Below are positions 11,766 to 23,936 of a DNA stretch of 64,000 bases, one piece after another. The stretch's first letter is position 1, and each line of letters begins with the position of its first letter. Source of the stretch: Pterois miles (Eukaryota; Chordata; Actinopteri; Perciformes; Scorpaenidae); contig CAMQGK010000463.1 in assembly GCA_947000775.1 (NCBI GenBank), forward strand, positions 5,381,501-5,445,500. The letters run 5' to 3'. Below the pieces are notes generated by a model. That model was not told the DNA's origin and searched no databases. It was given only the letters and a program-made list of their open reading frames with translations. Position numbers and translations under genes: made by a program.

Positions 11766-13430
11766 CCTGTGACAACAAAAAGACCTGATGCATCTGTGGA
11801 GGTTTGATAGACTTACTGATCAATACCAGTGTCTTAACAATGACTTTACAAGGTGAGGGCAATTTCTGGTTTTAAATGTCTACCTACTCTGTCCAATAGT
11901 CCCAATCACTGCACAATTAGCTCTGTGCTAACCCACACAAACACCTTAGAGACTTGGCAATGTAAAAAAATTTCCTATTAAATCAAAACCCAATTTTTGT
12001 TTTTGCAGCCACACACACACATGCACACACACATGCACACACGCTCCCAGTGAGACAGTAAAAGCTGGAGATGAGTTCCTAATGACTCCAGCTGGCCAGC
12101 AGAGCAAGAAAGTGTTTCACCACTGAAGACAGTTATGTTGTCACTTTTCCCTCCGCATCAGGGTGTCAGACTTTAAACCAAAGTGACAGATCACTCCTTT
12201 AGCTGCTCTCTCCCAGCAAAGGACACTGAAGGCTGCATCCAGAGGCAGAAAGGTCAGGCTATCCGGTTGGTTGTGCTAATGGACTGCTGACCAGGCAGTA
12301 AGCCAGCCTCTCAGGAGACATCGGCAGCCTAGTTCTCACCTCAGTAGTGTGGGTTCCCATGTCCTTTGCATCATCACCATTTGCCAACACCGCGACCTAT
12401 TCTCACTTTTGCTGTCTCTTCATTCACACATTGCCTCTTGATGAGTCAATTATTGTTTTTATTCTGCTGTCGCCGGTGTCTCAGAGCATGTACACTAAGT
12501 CTTGGTTCAGAAATGTGTAGTTGGCTGTTTTCTGAAGCTCGCAGTTAGTTCAGGCATTTGTGTAAGAGCACCTCAAGATGGCAGTGTTCACCATGACAGG
12601 CGGCTCAGCCTTTGAGCTCAACAGCTTGTCTTTCTCAGCAGCAGTAGCACCACAGGCACAGAGCCGTGGATGAAACTGAGGGTTATCTACTGCATTGAAA
12701 TTAAGTAATGACTGGACGGCAGTGTGCATTAAAGGATGACCGGACGTGTATGTCTGACTCTGATTTCCACGTTATTAAATCTGCTGCTTTCTAGCTGCAT
12801 TTTGCCACTTCTGACGCGTCATTTTTGGGGTGTGAGTCGGCTCAATTGCACAGTTCAGACTCCTCTTGTTGCTTTGAAACTTGTCAAGTAAGATCATCTG
12901 CGGTTACGGGCAATTTTAAAGTCACATCACAGGCTCCTCAGATCGTCACGGCTCTGAGGCACGAGGCAGTAAACTTAAAAAGAAATGCAATTCACCCATT
13001 ACGCGCAGAGCTCGCACCACATGCTGCTGGTGTGGCTTTGATGACTGGGATAACTGTCAAGGTTATTTCTTACGGACAAATGCTGATGACTGGCCGCAGG
13101 GTGCCGAGTGTATCGGCGGACAGAGGGTAATATGCACCCCGTGCAAACATGCGTATAGACAACGGCGTCTCTGTCTGGAGTGCAATTATTAGGGACTCTT
13201 ACACAAGGCTTGTATTGTGTTTATTCTTGGCATTCATGGGAAACCGGTGCAGTTCATCTTTTTTTAAAAATGTGCTTCAGTCTTGTAGCTTTTTGTGTCC
13301 ACTCCAATTAGTGCAGCCTACCTGACAACAGCTTAACAGGTTGATGCGTCCCTTCAGAGCCAATGACTGCCTTTATTATAACCATCAACAGAGTAAAAGC
13401 TAGAGGACAATCACTCTTTTTCAATACATT
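11766..13430. other. Upstream flank near the pcdh9 promoter
   Basis: Non-coding DNA with a short imperfect CA tract (about 12010-12042). Its GC content rises towards the right. A 101-codon open frame at 12825-13130 (+) has no recognisable features. Proximal enhancers of pcdh9 could lie here, but nothing in the sequence identifies them. Confidence 0.45.
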
Positions 13431-13549
13431 ATAATCAGCAGCACAGGCAGCTTCATCATCCTCGTCATCATCATCATCACCCCCCTCCAGTCTCGATTTT
13501 TTTTTTTTTTTTTTTGGTTAAGCGTCTCTGCAGCCTGCAGCATCTTCAC

Positions 13550-13900
13550 GGAGCATCTCACCGCGGACAACCCTCCGGTCTGCGTTAAGTGACGCGACTC
13601 CGGGCCAATCCTGTTGCTGCTCGGCTTGTCGACGCCACTGAAAGAGAGGGGCGGTGTCCAATGACGAGGGTCGGCGGGGTGGAGGAAGGGGGAGTCGGTG
13701 TGGTGTACTTCACCACCCCTCCTATGGGTTTACACAGAGTTAGTGCAAGATATTCTGCTCCGGGAGTGAGAGTGCACAGGATAAACGGCACATACACGCT
13801 GCTGCATCGGTGTCACACTGAACAGCCTTTATATTTCGGTTGGCGTTTTCCAAGTGGGATCGACTCTGAGCTTCCTCTTTTTTTTCTCCTTCGTGATCTC
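13550..13900 (+). promoter_or_regulatory. Probable pcdh9 promoter (CpG-rich)
   Basis: CpG density rises sharply over its surroundings from about 13550 to 14110. Two CCAAT boxes are visible at 13604-13608 and 13658-13662, the second next to a TGACG half-site, along with a GGGGCGG GC-box near 13649. A weak TATA-like TTTATATTT lies near 13828. An oligo-T run (about 13498-13516) precedes it. The location upstream of a probable non-coding exon and the pcdh9 start codon fits a CpG-type neuronal promoter. The transcription start cannot be fixed from sequence. Confidence 0.5.
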
Positions 13901-14413
13901 TTTTTAACCTTGCCGGCTGATTATTGATGGAGCTCCGTGAACTTGAAACATGACGGGACACCAGTGTCTCTTCCGTTCACCTCGTCGGCGCCTTCACCTT
14001 AACAGGTAGCCGGGAGGAGGCAAAAATCCAGCCGGTTTTCTCGGGACGTGAATGCGGGAGATGACCACAGATTTTGGGGACTAATGGGAGACTGATCACC
14101 TGGCTGTGTCTGCTGGAGAGAGACGCTGATCACCGCAATCACTGCAGGTCGCACAATTAGATCCCGTCCGTTGCTGAAGTTAAATGGGGGAAACGGAACT
14201 GCGACATATGCATCCTCTTATTCATTTGTGCGACCAGCTGCTTTTACCCAAAACCTGCTCTTGAGTCTGATTACTCCAGCGGGACGAATATATCTATATA
14301 TTTTTTTCTTTTTTTTTTCCTTGATCTGACAGGATATCTTTCCCTGAATAAGCCACAGTGGAGGAGAAGACTATGAGCTGACAGCTTTTTCTCCTGCGCT
14401 GTAACGGATTTGG
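13860..14413 (+). other. Probable non-coding first exon of pcdh9
   Basis: A good splice donor, GG|GTATGT, lies at 14413/14414 and pairs with an acceptor TTTGTAG at 14883 just upstream of the pcdh9 ATG. Mammalian PCDH9 also has a non-coding exon before the large coding exon. The exon's 5' end is a guess. Alternative donors exist, for example AG|GTAGCC at 14005/14006. The leader holds two small upstream frames, 13927-13953 and 13950-14009, that overlap as ATGA. Confidence 0.45.
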
Positions 14414-14883
14414 GTATGTACGATAAGACTAGGTCTCAGTTGGCCATAAGAATTAAAAAAAAAAAATCTGTCTGGGCTTATTGTAGCATTCATTCATGCG
14501 TATTCATTCGTTAAGGAGCCCAAACACAGCTAAAGCGCTTTAATTTTGGGAATTTAAGTGTAAAATTAACAAGAGTGTGTAATGTGTTGTGAAGTTTTGT
14601 GGCCATGGGGGGTTTCAGACGCTGGAAATTCTTAGTGACCATAATATGTGAAGGGTTTACAGAGGGAGCACAGACATGAATGGCTGCCTAAATGGTTGCT
14701 GCAGTGTTTTTGTTCTTTTTTAAGTATGAATTGTCCATAAAGGCCTCTGGGCAGATTTAATAGTGACAAAGAGATGAAAGTGGACAAATCAGCAGACTGA
14801 GATGGGGGTGGGTTGTTAATTAATTAATAATTGTGCATGGCAAAGTTATTTCACTTAAAAGAAACTCTGTCATGTATTTGTAG
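14414..14883 (+). other. Probable first intron of pcdh9
   Basis: This is a 470-base GT...AG interval. The donor GTATGT (14414-14419) is strong. The acceptor ATTTGTAG (14876-14883) has only a modest pyrimidine tract. The interior is AT-rich with no open frame of note. If this pair is not used, the large exon simply extends further upstream. Confidence 0.45.
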
Positions 14884-14989
14884 GTTTGTCCGTGGAAGAT
14901 TCCTGCCATCACATGCGAGGAGTCTCTGCCTGTAACAGCGTTGCTTAGAAAGAAATAGTTGTAAAGGCTGGAAACACGTTCACGCTGTC
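14884..14989 (+). other. 5' untranslated part of the large pcdh9 exon
   Basis: This is a 106-base leader between the acceptor at 14883 and the start codon. It contains one small upstream frame, 14913-14948 (11 codons, closed by TAG), which ends 41 bases before the main ATG and could dampen initiation. Confidence 0.5.
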
Positions 14990-17900
14990 ATGGATCTAAA
15001 AGACTATTACCTGTTGGGTGCCCTCCTCGCCTGCATATGGCTAGATCCTTCAATAGCCCAAGAGCTAATCTACCCCATCAGAGAGGAGTTGCAAGAAAAT
15101 GTCCTCATTGGGAACATACCAAAGGACCTGAATATTTCCCATACAAATGCTGCCACTGGAGCAAGTGCTAATCTGGTGTACCGGCTCGTCTCCAAAGCGG
15201 GAGATAACCCGCTGGTGCGCGTTCTGAGCAGCACAGGCGAGATATTCACAACATCAAACCGAATTGACAGGGAGAAGTTGTGCCCCGGCCCCTCGTTTGA
15301 GGACAGCGAGTGCTCCTTTGAAATCGAAGTGGTCATCCTCCCTAATGATTATTTCAGACTTATTAAGATCAAAATAATTGTCAAAGACACAAATGATAAT
15401 GCCCCCATGTTCCCGTCTCCTGTGATCAACATCTCCATCCCCGAGAACACGCTCATTAACAGCCGATTTGCTATTCCTTCTGCCACTGACCCGGACACTG
15501 GCCCCAACAGTGTCCACAAATACGAGCTGATCAACGGGCAGAGTGCCTTCGGCTTAGACATAGTGGAAACACCAGAGGGGGAGAAGTGGCCCCAGCTCAT
15601 TGTGCAGCAGAATCTGGACCGAGAGCAGAAGGATACATATGTGATGAAGATCAAAGTGGAGGATGGGGGCAGTCCACAGAAATCCAGCACTGCTATTCTC
15701 CAAGTTACAGTAACGGATGTCAATGACAACAGGCCAGTGTTTAAAGAGAGCCAGATAGAAGTGCACATACCGGAGAACTCCCCTATTGGCACTTCTGTTG
15801 TGCAACTCCAGGCCACAGATGCAGACATCGGGGCTAATGCAGAGATACGTTATGTTTTTGGGACACAGGTGTCTCCTGCCACAAAAAGACTCTTTGCATT
15901 AAACACAACATCTGGCCTGATTACAGTGCAGAGGCTCCTGGACAGAGAGGAGACTGCTATTCATAAGCTCTCTGTTTTAGCCAGTGATGGCAGCTCCAGT
16001 CCTGCCAGAGCTACTGTTACCATAAACGTGACTGATGTTAATGACAATCCGCCTAATATAGACCTGCGATACATAATCAGTCCCATTAATGGCACTGTTT
16101 TCCTCTCGGAGAAGGATCCCATCAATACCAAGATAGCTCTCATCACGGTGTCAGACAAAGACACAGACATCAATGGCAAGGTCATTTGTTTCATAGAGAA
16201 GGATGTGCCCTTCCATCTCAAGGCCGTGTATGACAACCAGTATCTGTTAGAGACATCTGCTCTGCTTGACTACGAAGGCACTAAGGAGTACAACTTTAAA
16301 ATCGTAGCTTCTGACTCTGGGAAGCCAAGCTTGAATCAGACTGCCTTGGTGAGAGTGAGGCTGGAGGATGAGAATGACAACCCGCCTATTTTTACTCAGC
16401 CAGTTATTGAGCTGGCTGTTATGGAGAACAACAAACGCGACCTATTCCTCACCACTCTCAGTGCCACAGATGAGGACAGTGGGAAAAACTCAGAGATAGT
16501 GTATCAGCTTGGACCGAATGCATCATTCTTTGATCTAGACCGCAAAACAGGGGTGCTGACTGCGTCCAGGGTTTTTGACCGAGAGGATCAGGATAGGTTT
16601 CTCTTCACCGTAACGGCAAGAGATAACGGGACGCCCCCTCTGCAGACGCAGGCAGCCGTCATTGTAACTGTGCTGGATGAAAACGATAACAACCCAAAGT
16701 TCACACATAACCACTTTCAGTTCTTTGTGTCTGAGAATCTTCCTAAATACAGCACGGTGGGGGTGATAACTGTGACAGATTCAGACGCTGGAGAAAACGC
16801 TGCTGTTTCTCTCTCCATATTGAATGACAATGAAAACTTTATACTGGATCCTTACTCTGGGGTGATAAAATCCAATGTGTCATTTGATAGGGAGCAGCAG
16901 AGCTCCTACACTTTTGATGTCAGGGCTGTGGACAGCGGCAGGCCTCCTTGCTCCTCGGCTGCCAAGGTGACCATCAATGTCATTGACGTGAATGACAACA
17001 CCCCCATCGTCATCTACCCCCCCTCCAACACTTCTTTCAAGCTAGTCCCCCTCTCCTCCATCCCGGGATCTGTGGTCGCAGAGGTGTTTGCAGTGGACGG
17101 TGACACAGGGATGAATGCAGAGCTCAAATATACCATTGTGAGTGGGAACAACAAAGGTCTGTTCAGAATTGACCCTGTCACAGGAAACATTACTCTTGAG
17201 GAAAAGCCAGCAGTGACTGACATTGGTTTACACAGATTAGTGGTCAATATCAGTGATCTGGGGTATCCCAAATCACTCCATACACTGGTGCTGGTGTTTC
17301 TGTATGTCAATGACACTGTGGGCAACTCAACACTCATCTATGATCTCATCCGGCGCACCATGGAGACCCCGATTGACCGAAACATTGGCGAAAGCAGTGA
17401 AACTTATCAGAGTGGCGACTATTTAACCATAATGATAGCCTTTGTCACCGGCGCCTTAGTAGTGATTATTGTCATCTTTGTCACCGTGCTACTGCGCTGC
17501 CGCCACGCATCCAGGTTCAAAGCCGCGCAAAGGAAAAAACAGGGTGCTGAGTGGATGTCGCCCAACACGGAGAACAAGCAGAACAAGAAGAAGAAGCGCA
17601 AGAAAAGGAAATCCCCCAAAAGCTCTCTGCTCAATTTTGTCACCATTGAGGGGAACAAACCCGACGACCCGGCCCACGAGCCGATCAACGGAACCATCAG
17701 CCTGCCCACCGAGCTGGAGGAGCAAGGGATTGGACGCTTTGATTGGAATGCCACGCCCACCACGACCTTCAAACCCAGCAGCCCAGACCTGGCCCGGCAC
17801 TACAAGTCTGCCTCGCCACAGTCGGCCTTCCACCTCAAGGCAGACACTCCGGTCTCGGTGAAGAAGCATCACGTGATTCAGGAGCTCCCATTGGATAACA

Positions 17901-18025
17901 CATTTGTTGGGGGCTGTGACACCCTTTCCAAGCGGTCCTCCACAAGCTCCGACCACTTCAGTGCCTCAGAGTGCAGCTCCCAAGGAGGGTTCAAGACAAA
18001 GGGGCCCATGCACACCAGACAGCAG
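14990..18025 (+). CDS. pcdh9: Protocadherin-9, first coding exon (partial gene)
   Basis: This is a calcium-dependent homophilic adhesion receptor of the delta-1 protocadherins, acting at the neuronal plasma membrane. The exon gives 1012 residues: a signal peptide (about 1-23), then seven cadherin repeats. Repeats 1-6 close with DTNDN 133-137, DVNDN 243-247, DVNDN 349-353, DENDN 460-464, DENDN 563-567 and DVNDN 666-670; the membrane-proximal repeat ends near YVND 772-775. DRE and DxD calcium motifs recur through the repeats. The transmembrane helix spans about 812-835. The tail carries a basic run at 865-874 and the Ser-rich block ending SSQGGFKTKGPMHTRQQ. Near-identity over long stretches to my memory of human PCDH9 (for example GNIPKDLNIS, NISIPENTLINSRF, LPLDNTFVGGCDTLSKRSS) separates it from pcdh1, pcdh7 and pcdh11. 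The ATG has G at -3 and +4. The exon ends in phase 0 at CAG|GTAAAA; the RRVTF-containing tail exons lie beyond the window. Confidence 0.96.
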
Positions 18026-18088
18026 GTAAAAGAGCACTTTTACTGGTCTATAAGTACTGCCTATAACTGCCCTGTTCCACAGTGCTAA
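18026..18088 (+). other. pcdh9: In-frame read-through tail of the pcdh9 exon (possible short isoform)
   Basis: If the GTAAAA donor at 18026 is not used, the frame continues for 20 codons (VKEHFYWSISTAYNCPVPQC) to a TAA at 18086-18088. The product would keep the whole extracellular region, the membrane helix and about 177 residues of tail, but lose the distal tail with the RRVTF phosphatase-docking motif. Short-tail forms are known for other delta-1 protocadherins. Whether this one is made is unknown. Otherwise these are simply the first bases of the intron. Confidence 0.45.
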
Positions 18089-18860
18089 AGTGCCAGTCTA
18101 GATTAGAGACTCACTCTAAGTTACTGTGAAGCAACAGAAAAGAGTACAGGAGACATGCGGCTTCAGCAAGTTCCACTATTTCTCAAGCATAAAAAAAAGA
18201 AAAAATGCAATCACATGCATACTTTTGGGGGAATAATTATAGACTGATGTTTTGTCATTACTATATATTTAATTAATATTTAACAAAATGCAAGTGGGTG
18301 AGGGATTTCCTTGCCTTATTTTGTCGATTCAGCACCCAGGTTAGATCACTGGTAAATTGTACCAACATAACTCAATGCTCTTTGTGAAAGAAACATTTTT
18401 TTCTTGCCTATCTACTCAGATTATTGCTTTCACCACAGATAAAGGCTGCACACATTCTTCCAAAAAAAACAAAAAAAATAGCTGACTTTTCACCTCTCCT
18501 CATACAACTGAGTGTATCCATGTTTGTTTTTGTTTGTTTATTTTGTTTTGATGTGTATTATTATATCACAAAAAGACTTGGTAACCTTTTCAGCACCTGC
18601 AGCAATAACAGCAGTCAATAATTAGTCTGCTGCGGTGGTATTGTGAATGTCACTGTAGGCTTTGCCACATCGTCTAAACTGGAATTAAATGCCTCTTCTC
18701 GGAGCACACTAGCGAACTGACTGAAGCTCGTCTGGAACTTGATACACATCCAATTCAAAAAGGATTAGCCAATAATGAGCCTCAAATTTCAACGTAATCC
18801 ATGCTGCTTTTTATCAAAGCCTTATTAATTTTTCTGCTAATAAAGCACCACTACACAACA
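18089..18860 (+). other. Possible 3' untranslated region of the short pcdh9 form / start of large intron
   Basis: AT- and T-rich non-coding DNA following the read-through stop. Candidate poly(A) signals are ATTAAA at 18684-18689 and AATAAA at 18839-18844. These hexamers are common by chance in AT-rich DNA, so the 3' UTR reading depends on the short isoform being real. Confidence 0.3.
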
Positions 18861-21800
18861 CGCAGTTGGAAACACACATGGACAAATATACAGGGAGCAG
18901 CAGAGAGGAGAGGAGGAGAGAGAGGGAGAGTGCAGAGGGAGGAAGGGAGGCAGATTGAGAGTGTTGTCAGTGGGTCAGGCTTGACGGGTGGTGGTACTGA
19001 ACCTTTAGGTGGCAGTGTTGAGCCGCATGGCACAGCCTGGCAACACGCCAACCTGCAGTGGACTTGTAAATGCAAGGGAGGAGAAGAAGGGAGTGAAACC
19101 TATGTTGGTGTTCTTAGTGAAATGCTCTTGGCTAATGATGTAGAGGCTGCACGGGGAAGATTGATAACGGCAGTTAGAGATGTGAGTGATAAGATCTATC
19201 CGGAAGAGAGAGTGGAATCACAGGGGTGACACTGTGCGACTCCCGTCGATGCATACCTCCGGGTCACTGCATCTGGGGTTGCATTTAATGCGTTTCTGTG
19301 TGAGAGGTAGCAGTCAAAAGAGGCATTCAGTTTGGCGTCATTTGCCAGGCGCTGTTGTGTGTGTGTGTGTGTGTGTGGTTGGTGATGTGTGTGAGAGAGA
19401 GATGAGACAAGGCGATGAAATGGGTGGTGGTGGTGGTGGAGGGGGGGGGTATTCAACCCTAGAGGAGGACACATGAGATATGACACTATACTGTAAGCAC
19501 AACTCCATTGATTTGCTCAGTCACCCCACAATACCACACAAGATTTATTGGAATCAATAATTCTGAGAAATGAGTCAAAGAAGCACACAAACAGAGCCGG
19601 CGTGTTGTATATGTAATATAAAAGATTTACTGTTGCAGGTACTTTTTGCTCTCACGTTACTTACTCTGCTGTACAATGTGATTTGTATTTTTCTGTGTAG
19701 AGCATAAATGTAATTTTTATAGAAGCCGAAGGGTTAAAATTGACCACAAGTTGTCTAAATCTCCTTTCTTTTCTCTCACTTAATGACACAAAACAGTTCA
19801 GTTACCAGTCTATCCATCTTCATCCTATACTGTCACTTATTTTTAGAGCCGGACCATGAAGCATCACATCTTCATGTCATGTCATTCCCAAGTTCATAAT
19901 CAAATCAGTATTTATGTATTGATTAAACAATATTATTTACATCCAGACAGAACCCACTACCATAAAACGTCCAGGGGAAGTGAGCTTTCCTTCCGTTAAA
20001 CTATAAAATACTCAAATGAATCTGCGCTAATATATTTGACTGCGCACACGGGCACACCTTCTTTATTATTAGAAAGAAAAAGTAATTTTCTGCTGTTCCT
20101 CTATTTTCTAATATCTTTCTTTGGAAATTTGACTAACTTGGTTCTCAGTCATAATTATTCCTAAACATCTCACTGATAAGGATCCCACTTCAGATCTGAG
20201 GTTAGATGGCAGTTATTGATTGTGGTACCATGATTGCACCGGCACATCCTACTGGATAAAGCGGGATATGCTATCAGTGGCATTGTTAACGTCCATATTT
20301 TGATTGTTTTGCATAATGCAACTATTTGTATTGACGTGTGTGTGTCATCTGTATTTCACGAGTATTGAGGAGAAAATGTTCATCCAGTATGTCTGATTCC
20401 TTCAGTTCTGCCTGCGTATCAAATAAAAACACAAATTATCTGTAGTTAAAAAAAAAAAGAGCCAAAAAATACCAATTACCTGTGAGTGAATCTTTAAACA
20501 CACAGTATATCCAAAAGGTAATATCATAGGATTATCATATCATCATTTTCCCCGCAGAGTAGGGGGATAGATAAGAACTGCATTATTAAAAGATTTCTTA
20601 TACATACATAGATGATAAAAAATATGTCAATATCACCTTAAGTTATTACCAGTTATTTTAAAATGTGCATTCAAAATGAGTCCAGGAAGGTGCTGAATTT
20701 CCACACAAAATAAAGCATCACAGAGGTGTATGATAGGATGATGAAGTTTAGCATTTACATTGTTGCCTTACGAGTAATAAACCGACCAATCAATCACCCA
20801 TTGTTGACTAAGGTGACACGAAATAAGCAATTAAGTGAAAGAGGACATTTAAGATAAATCAACATGAAGAGCTTTTAAAATTTACCTTCTCTCTATGAAT
20901 TTTATAAGTGGTTTTGTTCCAGTTCTCAAGAGTCACGTCTGTGCAATGTCAGGACCAGTCAATCAATAGATACATATGGAAAGTGAAAGGAACTTTGATA
21001 AACAAGAAGGAAAGCGGAGAACATACAGGCCTCATTGGCATCTTCCTCTCAGAGATATAGAGACAGCAGACATCTACAGTACAACAGTGTCATCACAGAC
21101 GGATGCCTACTGGAATCAGTGTTATAGAGACCCCAAATTGCTGATAGCAATAGAAGCAATCCTTGCCTTTCCTTTCTTTTTTTCCCCCACTTATTATTTA
21201 CCCTCCAGGGACCTACATTAGTGTAAACAACACTGAGGAAAAAAAAGCATGAAAACACTGTCCTAGTTTCACGAGGCAACACAAGCATCTAAGAAACCAA
21301 GTATAATCATCGCCGCCCCGCCGTCGGTCTCACTTTCCCTCCTTCCTTTCCTAGTCTTACGGGGAGATGTGGTTCACTAACACAACATGAGCCCAGTGGC
21401 TACGCATTAACCATGTACTGTGCATCAGATCCCAAGGCTCATGTGATGGGCACATTAATATGGTTTTACTGACGGTGCAGGATTTGAAAATAGTCATCGA
21501 GACGGTGTGTGACACGTGCTAAATCGATTACAGTCTATATTTGATGTCCTCCCTCCTGACCATTAGCCTTAAATACATGAATGTGAATATAAGGCTGCTT
21601 ATGTATCTACATTTGCTTACCAGCATAAGGCAGTTGCACAAGAAGCAACCTCTTTCTTTACCCTCGCTTTGTTATGGTAATATGCATCACATGCAAGGAT
21701 GCACAATTATGGGCATTATATAGGGCTTTCAGTTGTGTAGCCGTGTGGCCTGAACACCTCATGTGCAAAAAGACTTAATTGCTGTGGGTTATTAGTGTTT

Positions 21801-22189
21801 CTCTGGCATGGCAGAAAAGATGCAAGCACTAAAAGGAAGTCTGTACCTACAGTTCAGTTAGCCCACACTGCTCTGATGTGCTCTTCTGCAGCAGCACTAA
21901 CCATGCCTTAGCTCTGGGGACACACTATAACAGCTCCCTTTCGTGCAATTTTACCGCACATATAGAAATCTGACAACATATGCATATTAGGTTGACTGAA
22001 TCTTAATAACTCTGGAGGCTTTTGTTTGAAATTTTGTTCATTTTTTTTTTCTGTCTGCGTCCAGCTTCCATATCATTTTCCTTCTTGCTGTGACCACTAC
22101 AATGAGATTAGACTTGTATTACAGTATAAATCCACCTGTAAAAAATGAGCAGGCAATTAGATATTACAGTAGATGTGGTATTCAGGAGG
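18861..22189 (+). other. pcdh9 intron, no gene recognised
   Basis: Non-coding intronic DNA. It contains an AG-rich stretch at about 18898-18960, a short GT tract (19356-19378) and a GGT/G run (about 19421-19449) that could form G-rich structures. The 142-codon frame at 18801-19229 (+) is driven by the AG-rich low-complexity stretch and has no domain. Some stretches (for example 20640-20900) carry no repeat signature and could be conserved non-coding elements; this cannot be tested without alignment. Confidence 0.5.
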
Positions 22190-22760
22190 AACAGGGAATC
22201 TTTAGCAGGGTATTTCTTCCTATTTAATGAATGGCCGTTCTATCCAAACAGGAGTTTGTACAGACCATTGTAATTATAGAGCCTTGGGGGAGTCGTCCTT
22301 CTTGTGCAGGTTCATTTGCCACATTAATAAGGGGATTAGTAGTACGTACGGGGGCTGATGGCAGCGGGAGAAGTTTGAGAAGATTAATGAACTATGACAA
22401 TGTTGCACCTGAGGGGGAAAGTCTGTTGCAATATCTTCTGGGTTGTGCTGACACAGAGTTCGGCGGTATGAAAGAGGAAGATGGAAAGAGGCCAGTGATT
22501 GTTGCCGACTGTGATCATACATCCTTCTCCTCAGCTATCCTGTCACTTCTTCGGGATGCTGCGTTTGTGATCTCTTATACTGTACATGTCCATGATACTC
22601 TCGACTCAAGATGTTCCAACAGATGTCAAATTTTTTTGAAAATATGGACACCAGCTTATAAAATCTCACAATTTCTGTGCAAATGCTTAACTAGAAAGAC
22701 ATCAGTTAATCAAATCTCTGAGTCAGATCTATCAATTTAATGATTTAGCAAACTACCGGT
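22190..22760 (+). other. Non-repeat intronic stretch with a 169-codon open frame; candidate conserved element
   Basis: The frame 22231-22740 (+, 169 codons) is the longest in the window outside pcdh9 and its antisense shadows. It has no family motif, signal peptide or membrane segment that I recognise, and no promoter or poly(A) setting. The DNA holds homeodomain-like cores (ATTAAT, GGATTA, TTAATGA) and is balanced in composition, unlike the AT-rich surroundings. A regulatory element is more plausible than a protein, but both are guesses. Confidence 0.25.
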
Positions 22761-23368
22761 AGATGCAAGAAGAATACTGCATTGTCTTTCTAAGTAAAAT
22801 GTAGCAGATCCTCAAAACAAATGTAGCTATCAGGAGATCGTAAGCCAATAAGTCTGAGTGAAGTTTCCATCAAAGCTTTAAATCATCAGTGGAGGATTTG
22901 TGGGACTCTTTACTGCAGAGAACATTGCATTTCTTTAAAAAACTTGTCATGTCTTCTATGTCTAGGTGGGTAAAAGGAAATGAAATGGATTGCGGGCTGT
23001 ACTAAGGTAGTGGGTGTGAGTGCTACCAGAGTAGATTATTGCCCCAAGGGGGATCCAGTTTTGTCTGCACAAAACAACAAAATAAATCAAAGCTCCCTGT
23101 TGGTACACTGGTTGAACTGTGGAGTTCATTTATATGTTTTTATTTTCCTCTGTTAAGAAAAAATGAAGTGCTACTGATTTTTAATATATTTATATATTTA
23201 TTTATTTATTTATAGACGTTTGCTTTTCGCTTGACAAAACACAGATGATGGCAAATTACCAGGAATTACATTTGATTTTTTTGTGAACATGTTATTCATT
23301 TTCATTTTTGTCTCAACCATTTTCATACGTTTCCTCATCATCACACTGCTGAAACTTAAACGGTACAA

Positions 23369-23398
23369 TTTTGATAAGGACAAATGTCCTTATCAAAA
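23369..23398. repeat. Perfect hairpin, 14-bp arms with 2-base loop
   Basis: TTTTGATAAGGACA (23369-23382), then AA, then the exact reverse complement (23385-23398). Each arm carries a GATAAGG core, so two GATA-type sites face each other. It is not part of any repeat family I recognise here. Confidence 0.9.
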
Positions 23399-23906
23399 GG
23401 TCGTGCATTTGCGTGCATACTGTATGTGATTTTTTTATTTTCTCTCTAGTTTGTCCATCACTTTTTGGCTGGCAACCCATTTATTTCAAATTCATCATCC
23501 ATGTCTGCAGTTTCTCAAAGCAAATTGATTGATGATCAATCTTCAGGGGGTTTGCTTTGTGAAATTAATGATTTGCATGCACAAAAACCCAAGTCATTGT
23601 GGCTTTCATTACTTAATTCATCTGCGTGTTTTCACTAATCCACAAAACACATTTCCCATTTTTCTTAGGCAATCAATCAATTTGACATACTAGCTTCATA
23701 TTTTTTTCTAACACTGCATGATGAGAAAGAGACAAACCGCAGCTTAAAACACGGACAGTATCAACACCTCATCTGAATTCTCTCAAATTTACCTTAAATG
23801 CTGTACAAGAGTAGAGGGTGGAAGAAAATGTTTCTTGATCACTTGGTTGTCTACAAAAAGATGCTATAAAAAGATGAAGTTATGATGCTGCTTCATTGTT
23901 TGAATG

Positions 23907-23936
23907 CCCCCCCCCCCCCCCCCCACCCCCACCCCA
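23907..23936. repeat. Poly-C run
   Basis: An uninterrupted run of about 18 C (23907-23924) is followed by C-rich repeats broken by single A bases. It creates artificial proline-rich open frames in two phases. Its length is likely polymorphic and prone to sequencing error. Confidence 0.9.

Noticed and set aside
15349..15828. 159-codon open frame on the minus strand of the pcdh9 exon
   Set aside because: It lies wholly antisense to the pcdh9 coding frame, which explains its openness. It has no domain.
17489..17956. 155-codon minus-strand and 130-codon plus-strand frames over the pcdh9 tail
   Set aside because: These are shadows of the coding exon in GC-richer DNA. The real frame is unambiguous.
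18801..19229. 142-codon frame just after the possible pcdh9 3' UTR
   Set aside because: Driven by an AG-rich low-complexity stretch. No family resemblance.
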